From positions 1 through 48,841 of the forward strand of contig JALHNS010000008.1 in assembly GCA_022843445.1 (NCBI GenBank): a stretch of DNA of 48,841 nucleotides. The letters run 5' to 3'. Every line of letters begins with the position of its first letter. The stretch's first letter is position 1. The position numbers were made by a program, and so were the translations under genes. Under the pieces are notes generated by a model. That model saw nothing but the letters and a program-made list of their open reading frames with translations, ran no database searches and was not told where the DNA came from. The DNA is from Gemmata sp. (GTDB lineage: Bacteria; Planctomycetota; Planctomycetia; Gemmatales; Gemmataceae). Positions 16,225-24,554 of this stretch are shown here, in pieces.

Positions 16225-18213
16225 TTAGCGGCTCACCCAAGACGATGCGAGGACTGGCACCGCTTCGTCCTCACTGGCTGACGCGATGTTCAACCGCGGC
16301 AGGTCAGCAAACGCTCTGCGTGTGCAGAGCGCTCTGTTGCTTCCTCGTGGGACGAGATAGATCCGACCCTCTGAGTAGTCCTTACCCTTCGCCATCGTGA
16401 AATAGCACTTTTTCCCCTCGTGTTGGGCTGCCAACCCGGTGATCGAAAGCACATCGTTCAAGAACCGAGTCACCGCCACGCGCTCGGACCATGTATCAGC
16501 CTTTTGGCTGCGAATCCAGTCGTTCAGCGGGCTGCACGGGTTGCCGTGTTCGTCGGTGGACTCGACCAGTTCGCGCGCCGTTGGCGCGACGCAGGCGCGG
16601 AGGAACTCGCGGAGGTCGTGAACGGACCGGCGTTCCTTGAGCAGATCGACGAGCGTGCGCGCCGGTGCGGCACGGGACGCGAGTGTCGGGCACGTGCCCT
16701 CCGGGTGGGGCAACTGGAGCGAATGGGCTGTCGTCATCCCGCGCAGGCTATCATTAATTTTAACGTATGTCAATATGTCATTCTTATCAAGCGAAGTGAA
16801 GAACTCCCACAGGCATTCGGTGGCGTCTGCCTCGGCCAGAGTTCGGGCGCTCGCGAGCGCCGCTCTCGTGGTGGATCGCAGGCTGGGGTGGGCGAGGGCG
16901 AGGGGAAGCAGCGCCGGGAGAACCACGCGCACGCGCTCCGAAGGGGGCAATTCCGTGAGGCTGAGGGCGAGCAATTCGGGATCTGACTCTGCGACTTGGG
17001 CGAGCCGGTTAATCGGGTTGTCCGACAGCGGCACGACCGCCCCCGGACGAACATGACGGGGACCGTCCCCGAGGACCACTCGACACAACTCGGCCGCGTC
17101 CGCTGGTGCGGCTGAAACAAGTGACATCAACCCGTGGTAGTGGTGAGCCAGCGCACCGAACCGGGCCGTGGGAACTCCCTGCGAGTCGGTGGGAGGCAGG
17201 CCCCCGGGAGCAAGAGCATCGAGCGCCTCGTGAGCAACGAGTTTGACACTCACGTTGCGATCCGAACCGCCCACGCGTTTCAGGGCCGCGATGGCACGGG
17301 CGGATGCGTGCCCGATTGCTTGTAGCGCTCGTGCCGCAGCCATGCGCACCTCTGGTTCGTCGGGATCGACACGCTCCAACAATCGAACGGCCGCCTCCAC
17401 GGCTTCAGGTGAGGCGATCCCCGTCGCCGCGAGCGCGCGGGCGCAGGCTTTGCGCACTTTCCCGTCGGCGGCACGAATCGATTCTCGAGCCACTACCTCG
17501 GCGACTGCCTCGTTCCCCCTCCCGACCGCGCCGAGCGCCCCGATGATCAAGTGGTGGCTGGAAGCAAGAGCCGGGTCATCCAGCAGGCCGGTCAGCGCGT
17601 GCGCAACCGACGGGTCGGGTTCGCAGAAACAGGCGACTCCCGCGATCGCGCTCTCCCGGATGTGTGTTTCGCGGTCCGCGAGCCCCGCGCGGATTGCCGC
17701 GCGCGCGTCGGGCGTGCGCCCATGATCGAGTTGCCCCAACGCACGAAGCGCGTTAGGGCGGGCGCGGGCGCAACGGGGCTCACGAATGCAGGTCAGGAGT
17801 CCGCCAATAACGCGCCCAGAACTGTTACCACTGTGGCCCAGCGCGGAGGCCGCTTCCTCCGCGAGCTCGGGAACCTGCAGCAGTTCCAACAGTCTGTCGG
17901 TGACCGCGCCCGACGCGCGTGACACCCCGCCGAGGGCACGGATCGAGGCCGCGCGCCTCGAACCGGACTCCGCGCGGGAGCCCCTCAGCAGCACCGCCTC
18001 GCCCACGTCGGCGCGCGCGCCGAAGGTGCCAACCGCGCCGGCGAGCGCCGCCGCCCCGCGCCACCGGACCGTTTCGTCGGGCGAGTCCAAACACGTTTCG
18101 AGCACCCGCCGGTGCTCCCGAACCGCGGCGCGATCCCTGTGCTTGCACCTGTCGACAAACAACAGGTCCGACGGTTCGTCTCGGATCCGGGCGAGTAACT
18201 CGTTTGCGGTCAT
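16225..18213 (-). CDS. HEAT-repeat protein
   Basis: 662 residues without signal peptide. From about residue 40 to 330 it consists of HEAT/PBS-lyase-type repeats, each ~30 residues with the 'D-x-D-x-x-V-R-x-x-A-A-x-A-L' pattern (DETVRWRGAAALAGAVG, ADGKVRKACARALAATGI, DEPEVRMAAARALQAIG, DRNVSVKLVAHEALDAL). The C-terminal half is non-repetitive, with YSEGRIYLVPRGS near the end. HEAT arrays act as protein-binding scaffolds; the partner is not identifiable. It is divergent from the small protein/kinase unit, with a shared 100-base control region, which could mean a functional link. Confidence 0.8.
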   Translation of the reverse strand: MTANELLARIRDEPSDLLFVDRCKHRDRAAVREHRRVLETCLDSPDETVRWRGAAALAGAVGTFGARADVGEAVLLRGSRAESGSRRAASIRALGGVSRASGAVTDRLLELLQVPELAEEAASALGHSGNSSGRVIGGLLTCIREPRCARARPNALRALGQLDHGRTPDARAAIRAGLADRETHIRESAIAGVACFCEPDPSVAHALTGLLDDPALASSHHLIIGALGAVGRGNEAVAEVVARESIRAADGKVRKACARALAATGIASPEAVEAAVRLLERVDPDEPEVRMAAARALQAIGHASARAIAALKRVGGSDRNVSVKLVAHEALDALAPGGLPPTDSQGVPTARFGALAHHYHGLMSLVSAAPADAAELCRVVLGDGPRHVRPGAVVPLSDNPINRLAQVAESDPELLALSLTELPPSERVRVVLPALLPLALAHPSLRSTTRAALASARTLAEADATECLWEFFTSLDKNDILTYVKINDSLRGMTTAHSLQLPHPEGTCPTLASRAAPARTLVDLLKERRSVHDLREFLRACVAPTARELVESTDEHGNPCSPLNDWIRSQKADTWSERVAVTRFLNDVLSITGLAAQHEGKKCYFTMAKGKDYSEGRIYLVPRGSNRALCTRRAFADLPRLNIASASEDEAVPVLASSWVSR

Positions 18214-18243
18214 CGTTGTTCTCCCTCGCGGTTGCGCACAACT

Positions 18244-18317
18244 TGTGTCGGACGCCGCTATTGACTAGGCTAAAAGGAGTTCAACAACTCCAGCGGTTCC
18301 GAACTGATTCCGACACA
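18244..18317. promoter_or_regulatory. Divergent promoter region with a 9-bp inverted repeat
   Basis: TGTGTCGGA at 18244-18252 is exactly complementary to TCCGACACA at 18309-18317; the second arm touches the start codon of the plus-strand gene. Between them are TTGACT, AAAAGGAG and a small hairpin GGAGTT-CAAC-AACTCC. The arms may be operator half-sites controlling both divergent genes, or chance; no binding protein is known. Confidence 0.3.
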
Positions 18318-18775
18318 TGACCGTTCCTGTACCCCGCATTGAGTTCACGGCGGACGCCGCCGTTACAGAACTCTCCGGCAAACTTGCCGACTACGATCGG
18401 ACCAAACAGCGCGAAGAACTCCTCCACCCGCGCGCCCTCGTTGACACCACATTCGACGCGCCCCCGCGGACCGTTGAACCCGTGGCATTCTACACTGCCG
18501 TCGGCGAAGCGATCCTCCGCCTCCGCTGCGTCCAAGATCGCACCTCACCGTTGGGAGCGCAGGACGTGTTGGGGTCTCCCTCGCGCGTCAGCGGCGAGAC
18601 CCTTCAACGGGATCTGCGGTTTCGCGACCGCCGAACCGAACTCGCGGACGGTGGTCGGGTTTGGCTCCTGTACGAGTACGCGGGTCGCGAGCTCGCCGAG
18701 GTGGCCGTGCTCCTCGGAACCGATCTCGGGTACGTGGTCGAGGCCGCCGAACGAGCAACACAATTACTCCTATGA
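18317..18775 (+). CDS. Small protein coupled to the kinase, weakly sigma-region-4-like
   Basis: 152 residues. The C-terminus (RVWLLYEYAGRELAEVAVLL, then GTDLGYVVEAAERATQLLL) resembles sigma region 4 ('xWLLxxxxGxsxxEIAxxLGxsxgxVxxxxxRAxxxL'), but no region 2 is visible and the N-terminal half is unrecognised. Its stop overlaps the kinase start (ATGA), so the two are translationally coupled. ECF sigma/kinase pairs are common in planctomycetes, and another lies at 36-39 kb. The most careful reading is a regulatory partner of the kinase. No ribosome site is obvious before the ATG. Confidence 0.6.
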   Translation: MTVPVPRIEFTADAAVTELSGKLADYDRTKQREELLHPRALVDTTFDAPPRTVEPVAFYTAVGEAILRLRCVQDRTSPLGAQDVLGSPSRVSGETLQRDLRFRDRRTELADGGRVWLLYEYAGRELAEVAVLLGTDLGYVVEAAERATQLLL

Positions 18776-21162
18776 ACACGCTCCCGAAGCGAACCGGTGC
18801 ACCGATTGTTCCCCTTTCGGCACCGCAAGTTCACCTCGCCGCCGGTCTCGTGCGCACGCTCGAGGCGTTGTCCGGGGACGAGCGCGAGCGGTTCCGCGCG
18901 ACGCTCTGCGAGCGGTACCCACACTACGCGAAGTGGATCCGCGCGCATGCGCCCGAAGGGGGCGCACCGGGCACCGTGGCCGAGCGGTATCGACTCATCG
19001 CACGACTGGACCGGGTGGGAACGGAAGCCGACCTGTGGCGCGGCTCCGATCGGGACGGCAACCCGGTGGCGATCAAGATCTACAGGACACCGTCCGAGAC
19101 GCTCGTACGCCAACTGCGAGAAGCTTCCGACGCAATCGGGGCGGTGCAGCACACGAACGTGGTGCGGATCATCGAGCACGGGTTGGTAGCCCGCGAAGGG
19201 GCCTACTGGATCGTCAGCGAGTGGGTCGGCCCGGCCACACTCGCGGCGCGCGTGAGCGCCGACCCGCCGCCGCCCGCGCAGACCATTACGGACTGGTTCG
19301 TTCAACTCGCCGACGGACTCGCCACCGTTCACGTGCGCGCCGGCCGGCTCCACGGCGACCTGAAGCCGAGTAACGTGGTACTCACCCCAGACGGCGTTCC
19401 GAAGATCATCGACTGGGACGGGGCCGTTCCGTTGGACCGCGGTCGCACGCTTCGGCAACTCAGCGATGGTGGTACCCTAGGATTCGCGGCCCCCGAACAG
19501 CGCGCGGGGCGGTGCCTCGACGTGCGAACGGACGTGTACGGCCTCGCCGCGGTTCTCTACGCCGCCCTTGCCGCCGGGCAGCCACCGATTCCGTTGGGAT
19601 CGGATCCCGAGCGTTGGCGCGGGAGGGCGCGGCGGGAGTGCCCGGACTGGGCGCGCGTCCGAGGCGACTGCAACGCCCTGAGCCGAATCGCGCGCTGTGG
19701 CCTCCGCAAAGCGCGGTGGAACCGGTACCAGACGGTCCGCCAGATGCAGAACGACCTCAACCGCGCCGCGAGCGGGCGCACGGTTCGCGCGCCCCGCGCC
19801 CTCCGAACCGGGTGGCCGATCGAGTGCTGGGCGCGGTACCCGCGCGAACTGCTACTCGCCACCACGGTTCTCCTCGTCGGATCGACCGCGACCGTCGCGT
19901 ACGGTTCGTACGCGCGTCAAGAGGCGTCTCACCGCCAGCACTGGGAAGACGAACGCGCCCGGCTGTTCGACCGCCTTGCCGCGCTTGAGGATTCGGAGGA
20001 GACGCGCGCTTGGGCCGAACGAGTCGCAACCGCCCGCCCGAGCGATGTGCCGCTCCTGTTGGTCCCCGTTGCACTGGATCTGCTGAAAGCGAAGACCCCA
20101 CACGAGCGCGCGAGCATCCCGGACCGCGTCGCCGGGTGCCTCCGTTCCAGTGGGGTACAGCACACCGAGCACTATCGCAGCCTGTTCGAAGTCCTCGCGG
20201 CTCAGCACGCCTTGCTCCAAGGCTCAATCGATCCGGGGTTTGGGGGCGATCCGAAACCGCGGGCGGAACTCGTGCGGCTCGCGAGCCGCACGGACGAACT
20301 TGTTCGGACCCACCCGGACCTCGAAGGTGTCATCGACCTGCCACCGCTGCGCTCCTTGAGAGCGACCGCGCGAGCCCTCGCTGACGCAGTTCCGGGTACC
20401 CCGACCCGCACTGCCGGTTGGGACGAGCGCCGGTTGAGAGAGCACTTGGCCGCGCACCCGGACGCGTGCGCGGAACTGAATTTCCACTACGCCGCATGTG
20501 TCGGGGCCCGACTGGTCGAGCCCGCCCTCGCGGTCGGCGACATTCTGGACGCCTTGCCACTTGCTCACCGAGCGGCCCAGCGGGCCCGGTCCGCGCCGAG
20601 CGCGTCGAAGTCTGCGTTCCTAGCCATCAAGGCGCGCGGGCTGGAGGCTCAAGTTGCCGTGGCGCTGTTGCGCTTTTCGCCTGATCTTCCCGCGAGCCAA
20701 GTCACCGACCTCACGGAAAGCGTGCGCGTGTTGACCGAGAATGGAACCGACGCGCCCACTGATGCTCAGCTCCTCCTGCGATACACCGCGGTCGCGGCGA
20801 TTTACGAGCGCGCACTCCCGGACGAGTGGGCGCGCCTGCCAGCGGCGCATACGGACCGGGTGAATCGGTTACGCATTCTCGGAGAAGCCCTTCTCTTGGA
20901 GTGGAAAGATCGTGAGGGAACCAGTTGGTCTGGGCGCACGGACCGGTGGTCGTCCGCCGCTATCCAAGAGGTTCTCAGCAAGGCGCGCATCGCGGCGTTG
21001 CAGCACGCAATGCGCAGCGGACGCGGGGCCGACATCGATCCGGCGGCCTTTCTCAAGCCCAGCCCGCAAGCGTTTTCGGGACCGATCCGCGAGTATACCG
21101 AGGATCGATTGATGCGCTGGTGTACGGCAGAACTCAAGAGGTTCTCGCCGAAGGCTCCGTAG
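18772..21162 (+). CDS. Membrane Ser/Thr protein kinase with atypical catalytic loop
   Basis: 796 residues. The start is set by a 4-base overlap with the upstream gene. The Hanks kinase domain spans ~72-330: Lys102 in VAIKIY, the catalytic loop HGDLKPSN (194-201; Gly replaces the usual Arg, so non-RD), D214-W-D in place of DFG, and FAAPEQ (238-243). The Gly-rich loop is poor (LDRVGTEADL). A single membrane helix at ~359-379 (ELLLATTVLLVGSTATVAYG) is followed by ~410 residues of helical, presumably periplasmic or lumenal, sensor region. Activity is likely reduced or non-RD in type; the Lys, both Asp and APE residues remain. Downstream there is a hairpin terminator. Confidence 0.85.
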   Translation: MNTLPKRTGAPIVPLSAPQVHLAAGLVRTLEALSGDERERFRATLCERYPHYAKWIRAHAPEGGAPGTVAERYRLIARLDRVGTEADLWRGSDRDGNPVAIKIYRTPSETLVRQLREASDAIGAVQHTNVVRIIEHGLVAREGAYWIVSEWVGPATLAARVSADPPPPAQTITDWFVQLADGLATVHVRAGRLHGDLKPSNVVLTPDGVPKIIDWDGAVPLDRGRTLRQLSDGGTLGFAAPEQRAGRCLDVRTDVYGLAAVLYAALAAGQPPIPLGSDPERWRGRARRECPDWARVRGDCNALSRIARCGLRKARWNRYQTVRQMQNDLNRAASGRTVRAPRALRTGWPIECWARYPRELLLATTVLLVGSTATVAYGSYARQEASHRQHWEDERARLFDRLAALEDSEETRAWAERVATARPSDVPLLLVPVALDLLKAKTPHERASIPDRVAGCLRSSGVQHTEHYRSLFEVLAAQHALLQGSIDPGFGGDPKPRAELVRLASRTDELVRTHPDLEGVIDLPPLRSLRATARALADAVPGTPTRTAGWDERRLREHLAAHPDACAELNFHYAACVGARLVEPALAVGDILDALPLAHRAAQRARSAPSASKSAFLAIKARGLEAQVAVALLRFSPDLPASQVTDLTESVRVLTENGTDAPTDAQLLLRYTAVAAIYERALPDEWARLPAAHTDRVNRLRILGEALLLEWKDREGTSWSGRTDRWSSAAIQEVLSKARIAALQHAMRSGRGADIDPAAFLKPSPQAFSGPIREYTEDRLMRWCTAELKRFSPKAP

Positions 21163-21218
21163 AAGGCGTGTGCGGCCACGACCCCGTCTGCACCCGGCCA
21201 CGGCTTCGACACAAATAG

Positions 21219-21248
21219 GCCCGTACCCTTCACAAGAAGGGCGCGGGC
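21219..21248 (+). terminator. Hairpin terminator after the kinase gene
   Basis: GCCCGTACCCTTC, the loop ACAA, and GAAGGGCGCGGGC form a 13-bp stem with one G-T wobble and one mismatch. It begins 57 bases after the kinase stop. No uninterrupted T-run follows, only GCGTGTTTTG some 17 bases on. Confidence 0.6.
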
Positions 21249-21262
21249 TCGGGCTCGGTTAG

Positions 21263-21300
21263 CGTGTTTTGCTGCGAATTCTCTGCCACTCCCTTGCCAT
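21263..21300 (+). repeat. Dispersed repeat B, copy 1
   Basis: A 38-base segment with the core GCGAATTCTCTGCCACT. It is about 80-85% identical by eye to 31769-31806, in the same orientation, with a weaker relative around 28317-28340 (TTCTGCCACTCGCC). All lie outside genes. On the minus strand it can be read as WQxSGREFA, which hints at the end of a lost coding sequence, but no gene remains. Confidence 0.5.
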
Positions 21301-21606
21301 TTTTCCCGATTGTATGCGTCGAACCCTGCTCCCTTCCCACCGCGACTCAAAACTGCCCGGTTATTCTGAATCAACTCGACACCGCTTGCGCAGGGTCGGC
21401 GAGGGGTTCAACTTTGGCATTGTGGGATCACTTGTGAACGCCAGTAACGCGCTCTCAGCATGTCTCCCGGAAGCCACAAGATGAAGGTTCATCAGGCTCT
21501 TCTTTGTTTCTTCGACGACCCTTCCCGTTCGTCATCGACTTCAACACATCCCGATGCTCTCGTGTTTGTCCCCGACGGGACAACGTGGTCGCTGATACCC
21601 ATCGGC

Positions 21607-22476
21607 TCAGGGAAGGGCACCATCGAGGGGGTATAGAAAGGTCAACGCGCCGAAGCGACCGAGCGGCATCGCGTGTTCGTGAAGGATCACATCCTTGTTG
21701 GAACCGGGCTTGACGAACGGGAACCAGAACGCCGCGGTCGTCGCCTGCTTGAAATACCCTTCTGCAGGTGGCTTCGACGCGCCGAACGCGGCCGCGGTCG
21801 CGGACCCCTCGAGCACCGCAGCCGGATCCTCGATGGTCTTTCGGTAACCCGCAGCATACGCGTCTTCCGACAGCCACTTCCACCCGTACCGGTTCGGGTT
21901 CCACTTGATGACGACGCACGGCGAGGCACCGAGCGTGGCGTAGCGGATCGCCGCCGCCGTCACCGAAGTACCGAACAGGCGAGCGAGTGCGAGGATCGTT
22001 TTCAGGCCGTCGCGCGTCCCCTTCTTCCGCGCCTCGGTCAGGAATTGGGAGCGCGGCAAGAGCAGGTTCGAGGCGAAGCAGTCTGCCTGCTGCTCGACGA
22101 ACAACTTTGACTCGTACTCGCAAAACGACGGATGATGCGGCGCGAGACCGGAGCGGAGCGCATTGCGGTGGTTCGGGATAAAGAAGTGCCCCAGTTCGTG
22201 GCACAGAACGAACCGGGCTCGGGGCGACGTATTCGTCTCGACGCGCGTTAGGTTGCAAAAGACCGTGAACCGACCGCTCCGGTGACGGAGCAAGCCGTCG
22301 AACGCCTCGCGATAGTCGCCGAAGACGAGCCGAAGCCCCTTGGCCCGGATGATGCGTGCCGGGTCCACCGGGCCCACCCCGTCGGAGTGTTCGTCGAGAA
22401 CTGCCTCGGCCAGTTCCGCCAGTTCCGCTTTCTGCGCTGAAGACAGGTACCCGCGCACTGGGTCACTTCTTGCCAT
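21607..22476 (-). CDS. ImmA/IrrE-family metallopeptidase
   Basis: 289 residues. It belongs to the COG2856 zinc peptidase family that cleaves repressors or regulators (ImmA of ICEBs1, IrrE of Deinococcus). The zinc site is visible: His93-Glu94-x-x-His97 in VLCHELGHFF, with Glu128 in the following helix (VEQQADCFASNLLLP), as expected for the third ligand. The N-terminus (residues 12-50) is the usual helical lead-in plus GLRLVFGDY. The C-terminal ~110 residues vary in this family and are unrecognised. It overlaps the small acidic protein gene by 14 bases and ends a three-gene operon with a sigma factor. Regulated cleavage of a partner protein is the likely role; the target is unknown. Confidence 0.9.
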   Translation of the reverse strand: MARSDPVRGYLSSAQKAELAELAEAVLDEHSDGVGPVDPARIIRAKGLRLVFGDYREAFDGLLRHRSGRFTVFCNLTRVETNTSPRARFVLCHELGHFFIPNHRNALRSGLAPHHPSFCEYESKLFVEQQADCFASNLLLPRSQFLTEARKKGTRDGLKTILALARLFGTSVTAAAIRYATLGASPCVVIKWNPNRYGWKWLSEDAYAAGYRKTIEDPAAVLEGSATAAAFGASKPPAEGYFKQATTAAFWFPFVKPGSNKDVILHEHAMPLGRFGALTFLYPLDGALP

Positions 22477-22840
22477 CCTCGGGTTCCTTGTCGATGTCCG
22501 CCTGTGCCTCGTCCGCGTCCATCTGCGCGAGCACGTCGGGCGGGATGTCGGAGCCGTTCTTGGCCGCGCACGCCATGTTCTCGACCGCCGACGCGTCCGG
22601 CATCACGGTCCGTAGGGGGGCTGCGCTCGGCGACTTCCGCGCAAGGAGCGCCAGTGGATCCCGAAGGGCAGGCGGTAGCTCGACCTCCGCATCGCCGAGT
22701 TCGGCCTCGGCGACCGCGACCTCTGCGGGCGTTTGGGGGAGGAACTTGCCCTCACGCTTGAGCGCCTCGTAGATCAGGCACTCGGCGTCCTTCTCACTGA
22801 GTTCTGGCGCGGCCTTCGGCTTCGGTTTTTGAGTTGGCAT
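22463..22840 (-). CDS. Small acidic unknown protein between sigma factor and peptidase
   Basis: 125 residues with Pro/Lys-rich ends and an acidic middle (AEVAVAEAELGDAEVELPPA). No signal peptide, membrane segment or family is recognised. It starts 3 bases after the sigma-factor stop and overlaps the peptidase gene by 14 bases, so the three are one translationally linked unit. Position and charge make an anti-sigma factor, a peptidase substrate or an antitoxin-like partner thinkable, but nothing in the sequence decides between them. Confidence 0.6.
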   Translation of the reverse strand: MPTQKPKPKAAPELSEKDAECLIYEALKREGKFLPQTPAEVAVAEAELGDAEVELPPALRDPLALLARKSPSAAPLRTVMPDASAVENMACAAKNGSDIPPDVLAQMDADEAQADIDKEPEDGKK

Positions 22841-22843
22841 AGT

Positions 22844-23569
22844 TCACGCGGCGGTGCCGCTCCCCCCGAGCGCGGGAGTGAGAAGCGCCCGCAATTTCTT
22901 GATGAGTCGGGAGCGAATCTGCCGGATGTTCTCGCGCGTCAGACCGAACTGCTCGCCGATCGCGTCGTAGTCCTCAGGCGACCAGCGGTTCTGCTCGTTG
23001 TCGCGGTTCCAGCGGTGGGCGATGATCCACGCAATCTCTCGCTCCCGCTCGGGCAACTCGTTGACGATTTCCCGGACCCGTTCGATGAGTTCCGCGTTCG
23101 CCTCGGGCGCGTCTTGCGCAGGGTCTACACACGTCACATCCGGCAAAGTTGTAATACGCTCCGCTGTGACAAGCTGGGGCTCCCGCGCGCGGGCGGCGAA
23201 ATAATCGGCTGCGACGTTGTGCGCGATTCGGCAGAGCCAAGAGCGAACGCGCCGGCGGGCGTCGGCTTGTGTCACAGTTCCGCGTATTCGGTTTAGATCG
23301 AAACTTCCTGATCTTTCGTACACGCGAAGGAGGGCGTCGGCGACAATGTCCTCGGCGGCGCTCTGGTAACGTCGCACACACTGCGCGAACAGGAATCCGG
23401 CGTGGCGGTGGTGGAATTCGGTAAACGCCGCTCGCGCGTCGTCGGCACGACTGTCCGTGTGACCCGCCGCCGTCGCCATCCACTCGAAGAGTTCCACTTC
23501 GGAGGAGTTGGCGAAGTTCAAGGTGTGTGGTTGCGCGGGCGCGTCCGCGCCTTGGGCTGTTTCGCTCAT
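22844..23569 (-). CDS. Sigma-70-family (ECF-like) sigma factor
   Basis: 241 residues from the ATG after GAAGGTGCT; a GTG ten codons upstream is possible. Region 2 is read in FTEFHHRHAGFLFAQCVRRY, then QSAAEDIVADALLRVYER and RRRVRSWLCRIAHNVAADYF, the classic helices 2.1-2.4. Region 4 is LPEREREIAWIIAHRW, then YDAIGEQFGLTRENIRQIRS and RLIKKLRALL, an HTH that ends as in sigma-70 ('xxxtxExIRQIxxRAlxKLR'). It has no long 1.1 or region 3, as expected for group 4. Its start is divergent from the ubiquitin-like operon across a 158-base region holding an inverted repeat, so it may direct that operon's transcription. Confidence 0.9.
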   Translation of the reverse strand: MSETAQGADAPAQPHTLNFANSSEVELFEWMATAAGHTDSRADDARAAFTEFHHRHAGFLFAQCVRRYQSAAEDIVADALLRVYERSGSFDLNRIRGTVTQADARRRVRSWLCRIAHNVAADYFAARAREPQLVTAERITTLPDVTCVDPAQDAPEANAELIERVREIVNELPEREREIAWIIAHRWNRDNEQNRWSPEDYDAIGEQFGLTRENIRQIRSRLIKKLRALLTPALGGSGTAA

Positions 23570-23590
23570 AGCACCTTCGTCTACGTCGGA

Positions 23591-23626
23591 GTGTGACACA
23601 CCGAGCGTTTTCCGAACCTGTCACAC
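23591..23626. promoter_or_regulatory. Inverted repeat in the divergent promoter region
   Basis: GTGTGACA at 23591-23598 and its exact complement TGTCACAC at 23619-23626 are separated by 20 bases, just upstream of the sigma-factor start and 100 bases before the DUF1883 gene. The spacing and symmetry suit a dimeric operator or two opposite promoter elements. No regulator with a known site of this kind is recognised nearby. Confidence 0.45.
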
Positions 23627-23727
23627 GCGCCGGTACTCACTTGTAAGGCGAGATCCGAAACGCCCCGGGTGTTCAGCGAAACCCGCCGGCCCGGCCCGCG
23701 TCTCTCCAACATCTTACAGGTGCAACC

Positions 23728-23985
23728 ATGAAGTATCTACACTGGGAGATTCGTGCTGACGACGGTGCGGTCGTACGAGTGGAAATTGATCGGCAAGCGA
23801 ACGTCCGGCTCCTCGACGACATGAACTACTCGGCTTATCGCGCCGGTCGCGCTCACCGTTATTTCGGTGGGCACACCACCGAATCGCCGGTCACGATCAC
23901 CGTTCCGCACGCTGGCCGGTGGCATGTGGTGGTGGACCTCGGCGGTTACGGAGGCCACGTCCGCGCCTCTGTCTCCATCCTGTAA
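23728..23985 (+). CDS. DUF1883 domain protein
   Basis: 85 residues that are entirely a DUF1883 domain. The family signature is clear: VEIDRQANVRLLDDMNYSAY, then RYFGGHTTESPVTITVPHAG and RWHVVVDLGGYGGHVRASV. It is a small all-beta protein with no catalytic motif. DUF1883 domains occur alone or fused to TIR and other effector domains in bacteria; their role is unknown. It is the first gene of the ubiquitin-like operon, 119 bases before the Ubl gene, which suggests a sensor or adaptor for that system (inference). Confidence 0.9.
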   Translation: MKYLHWEIRADDGAVVRVEIDRQANVRLLDDMNYSAYRAGRAHRYFGGHTTESPVTITVPHAGRWHVVVDLGGYGGHVRASVSIL

Positions 23986-24104
23986 CCGCTCGCAACTCCC
24001 TCTGCTACCCCGCACGCGGCAGCCAGTCCGCTGTTTCCGAGTTCTTCGCGCCGGCCGCCACCGCCCCGGTGATTATCGTTCCGCTCAACCACGGAGCTAC
24101 TGCA

Positions 24105-24554
24105 ATGCACGACAAGAACGAAGTTCGTATCCACATCGACCGGACCGCGTACCGATCGCCCACCCCGACCAGTGGCGCGGCGCTGTACGCCTTGGGCAAG
24201 GTGCCGACGGGGCACGCGCTCTACCAAGAGGCGCAAGGGAACGAGGAGGACGAGCCGGTCCCGAACGACGCGGGGTCGGTTCGGCTCGACGAGGACGAGC
24301 ACTTCTACAGCGCGCCGGCACACAAGAAGTCGTTCACTATCACGGTGAACGGTCGGGAAAAGGAAGTGGATCACAAGGTCGTGTCGTTCGCCGAGATCGT
24401 GGCGCTGGCCAACATCCCGGGGGACGCGAACACGATTTACACCGTCACCTACAAGCGGGGCCGTCGCGGAGCCGAGGGCACGATGGTCGAGGGCGACACT
24501 GTCAAAATCAAAAACGGGATGATCTTCAATGTCACAGCGACCAGTAAGTCTTAG
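24105..24554 (+). CDS. Two-domain ubiquitin-like protein (multi-ubiquitin type)
   Basis: 149 residues. Two beta-grasp-like segments are visible: residues ~5-70 (NEVRIHIDRTAYRSPTPTSG, ... VRLDEDEHFYSA) and ~75-146 (KSFTITVNGREKEVDHKVVS, then FAEIVALANI, TYTVTYKRG-like strand, DTVKIKNGMIFNVT). The second fits the 'multi-ubiquitin' (PF14452) pattern of prokaryotic Ubl operons. The C-terminus is NVTATSKS; there is no Gly-Gly tail, unlike eukaryotic ubiquitin. The last 26 bases overlap the E1-like gene, which means translational coupling. In this operon it would be the protein modifier or its E1/E2-bound form. The start was chosen from GGAG 10 bases upstream. Confidence 0.85.
   Translation: MHDKNEVRIHIDRTAYRSPTPTSGAALYALGKVPTGHALYQEAQGNEEDEPVPNDAGSVRLDEDEHFYSAPAHKKSFTITVNGREKEVDHKVVSFAEIVALANIPGDANTIYTVTYKRGRRGAEGTMVEGDTVKIKNGMIFNVTATSKS

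Larger units (their letters stand above)
21163..21606. other. Convergent intergenic region
   Basis: A 443-base gap between the kinase gene and the ImmA/IrrE-type gene, which converge. It holds a hairpin terminator and a copy of repeat B (separate entries). The remaining bases, from about 21301, show no gene, only short open frames without a ribosome site. Confidence 0.5.

Noticed and set aside
21455-22258. A 267-codon minus-strand frame overlapping the ImmA/IrrE gene
   Set aside because: It is a shadow in another frame; the ImmA/IrrE frame holds the zinc site and conserved family sequence.
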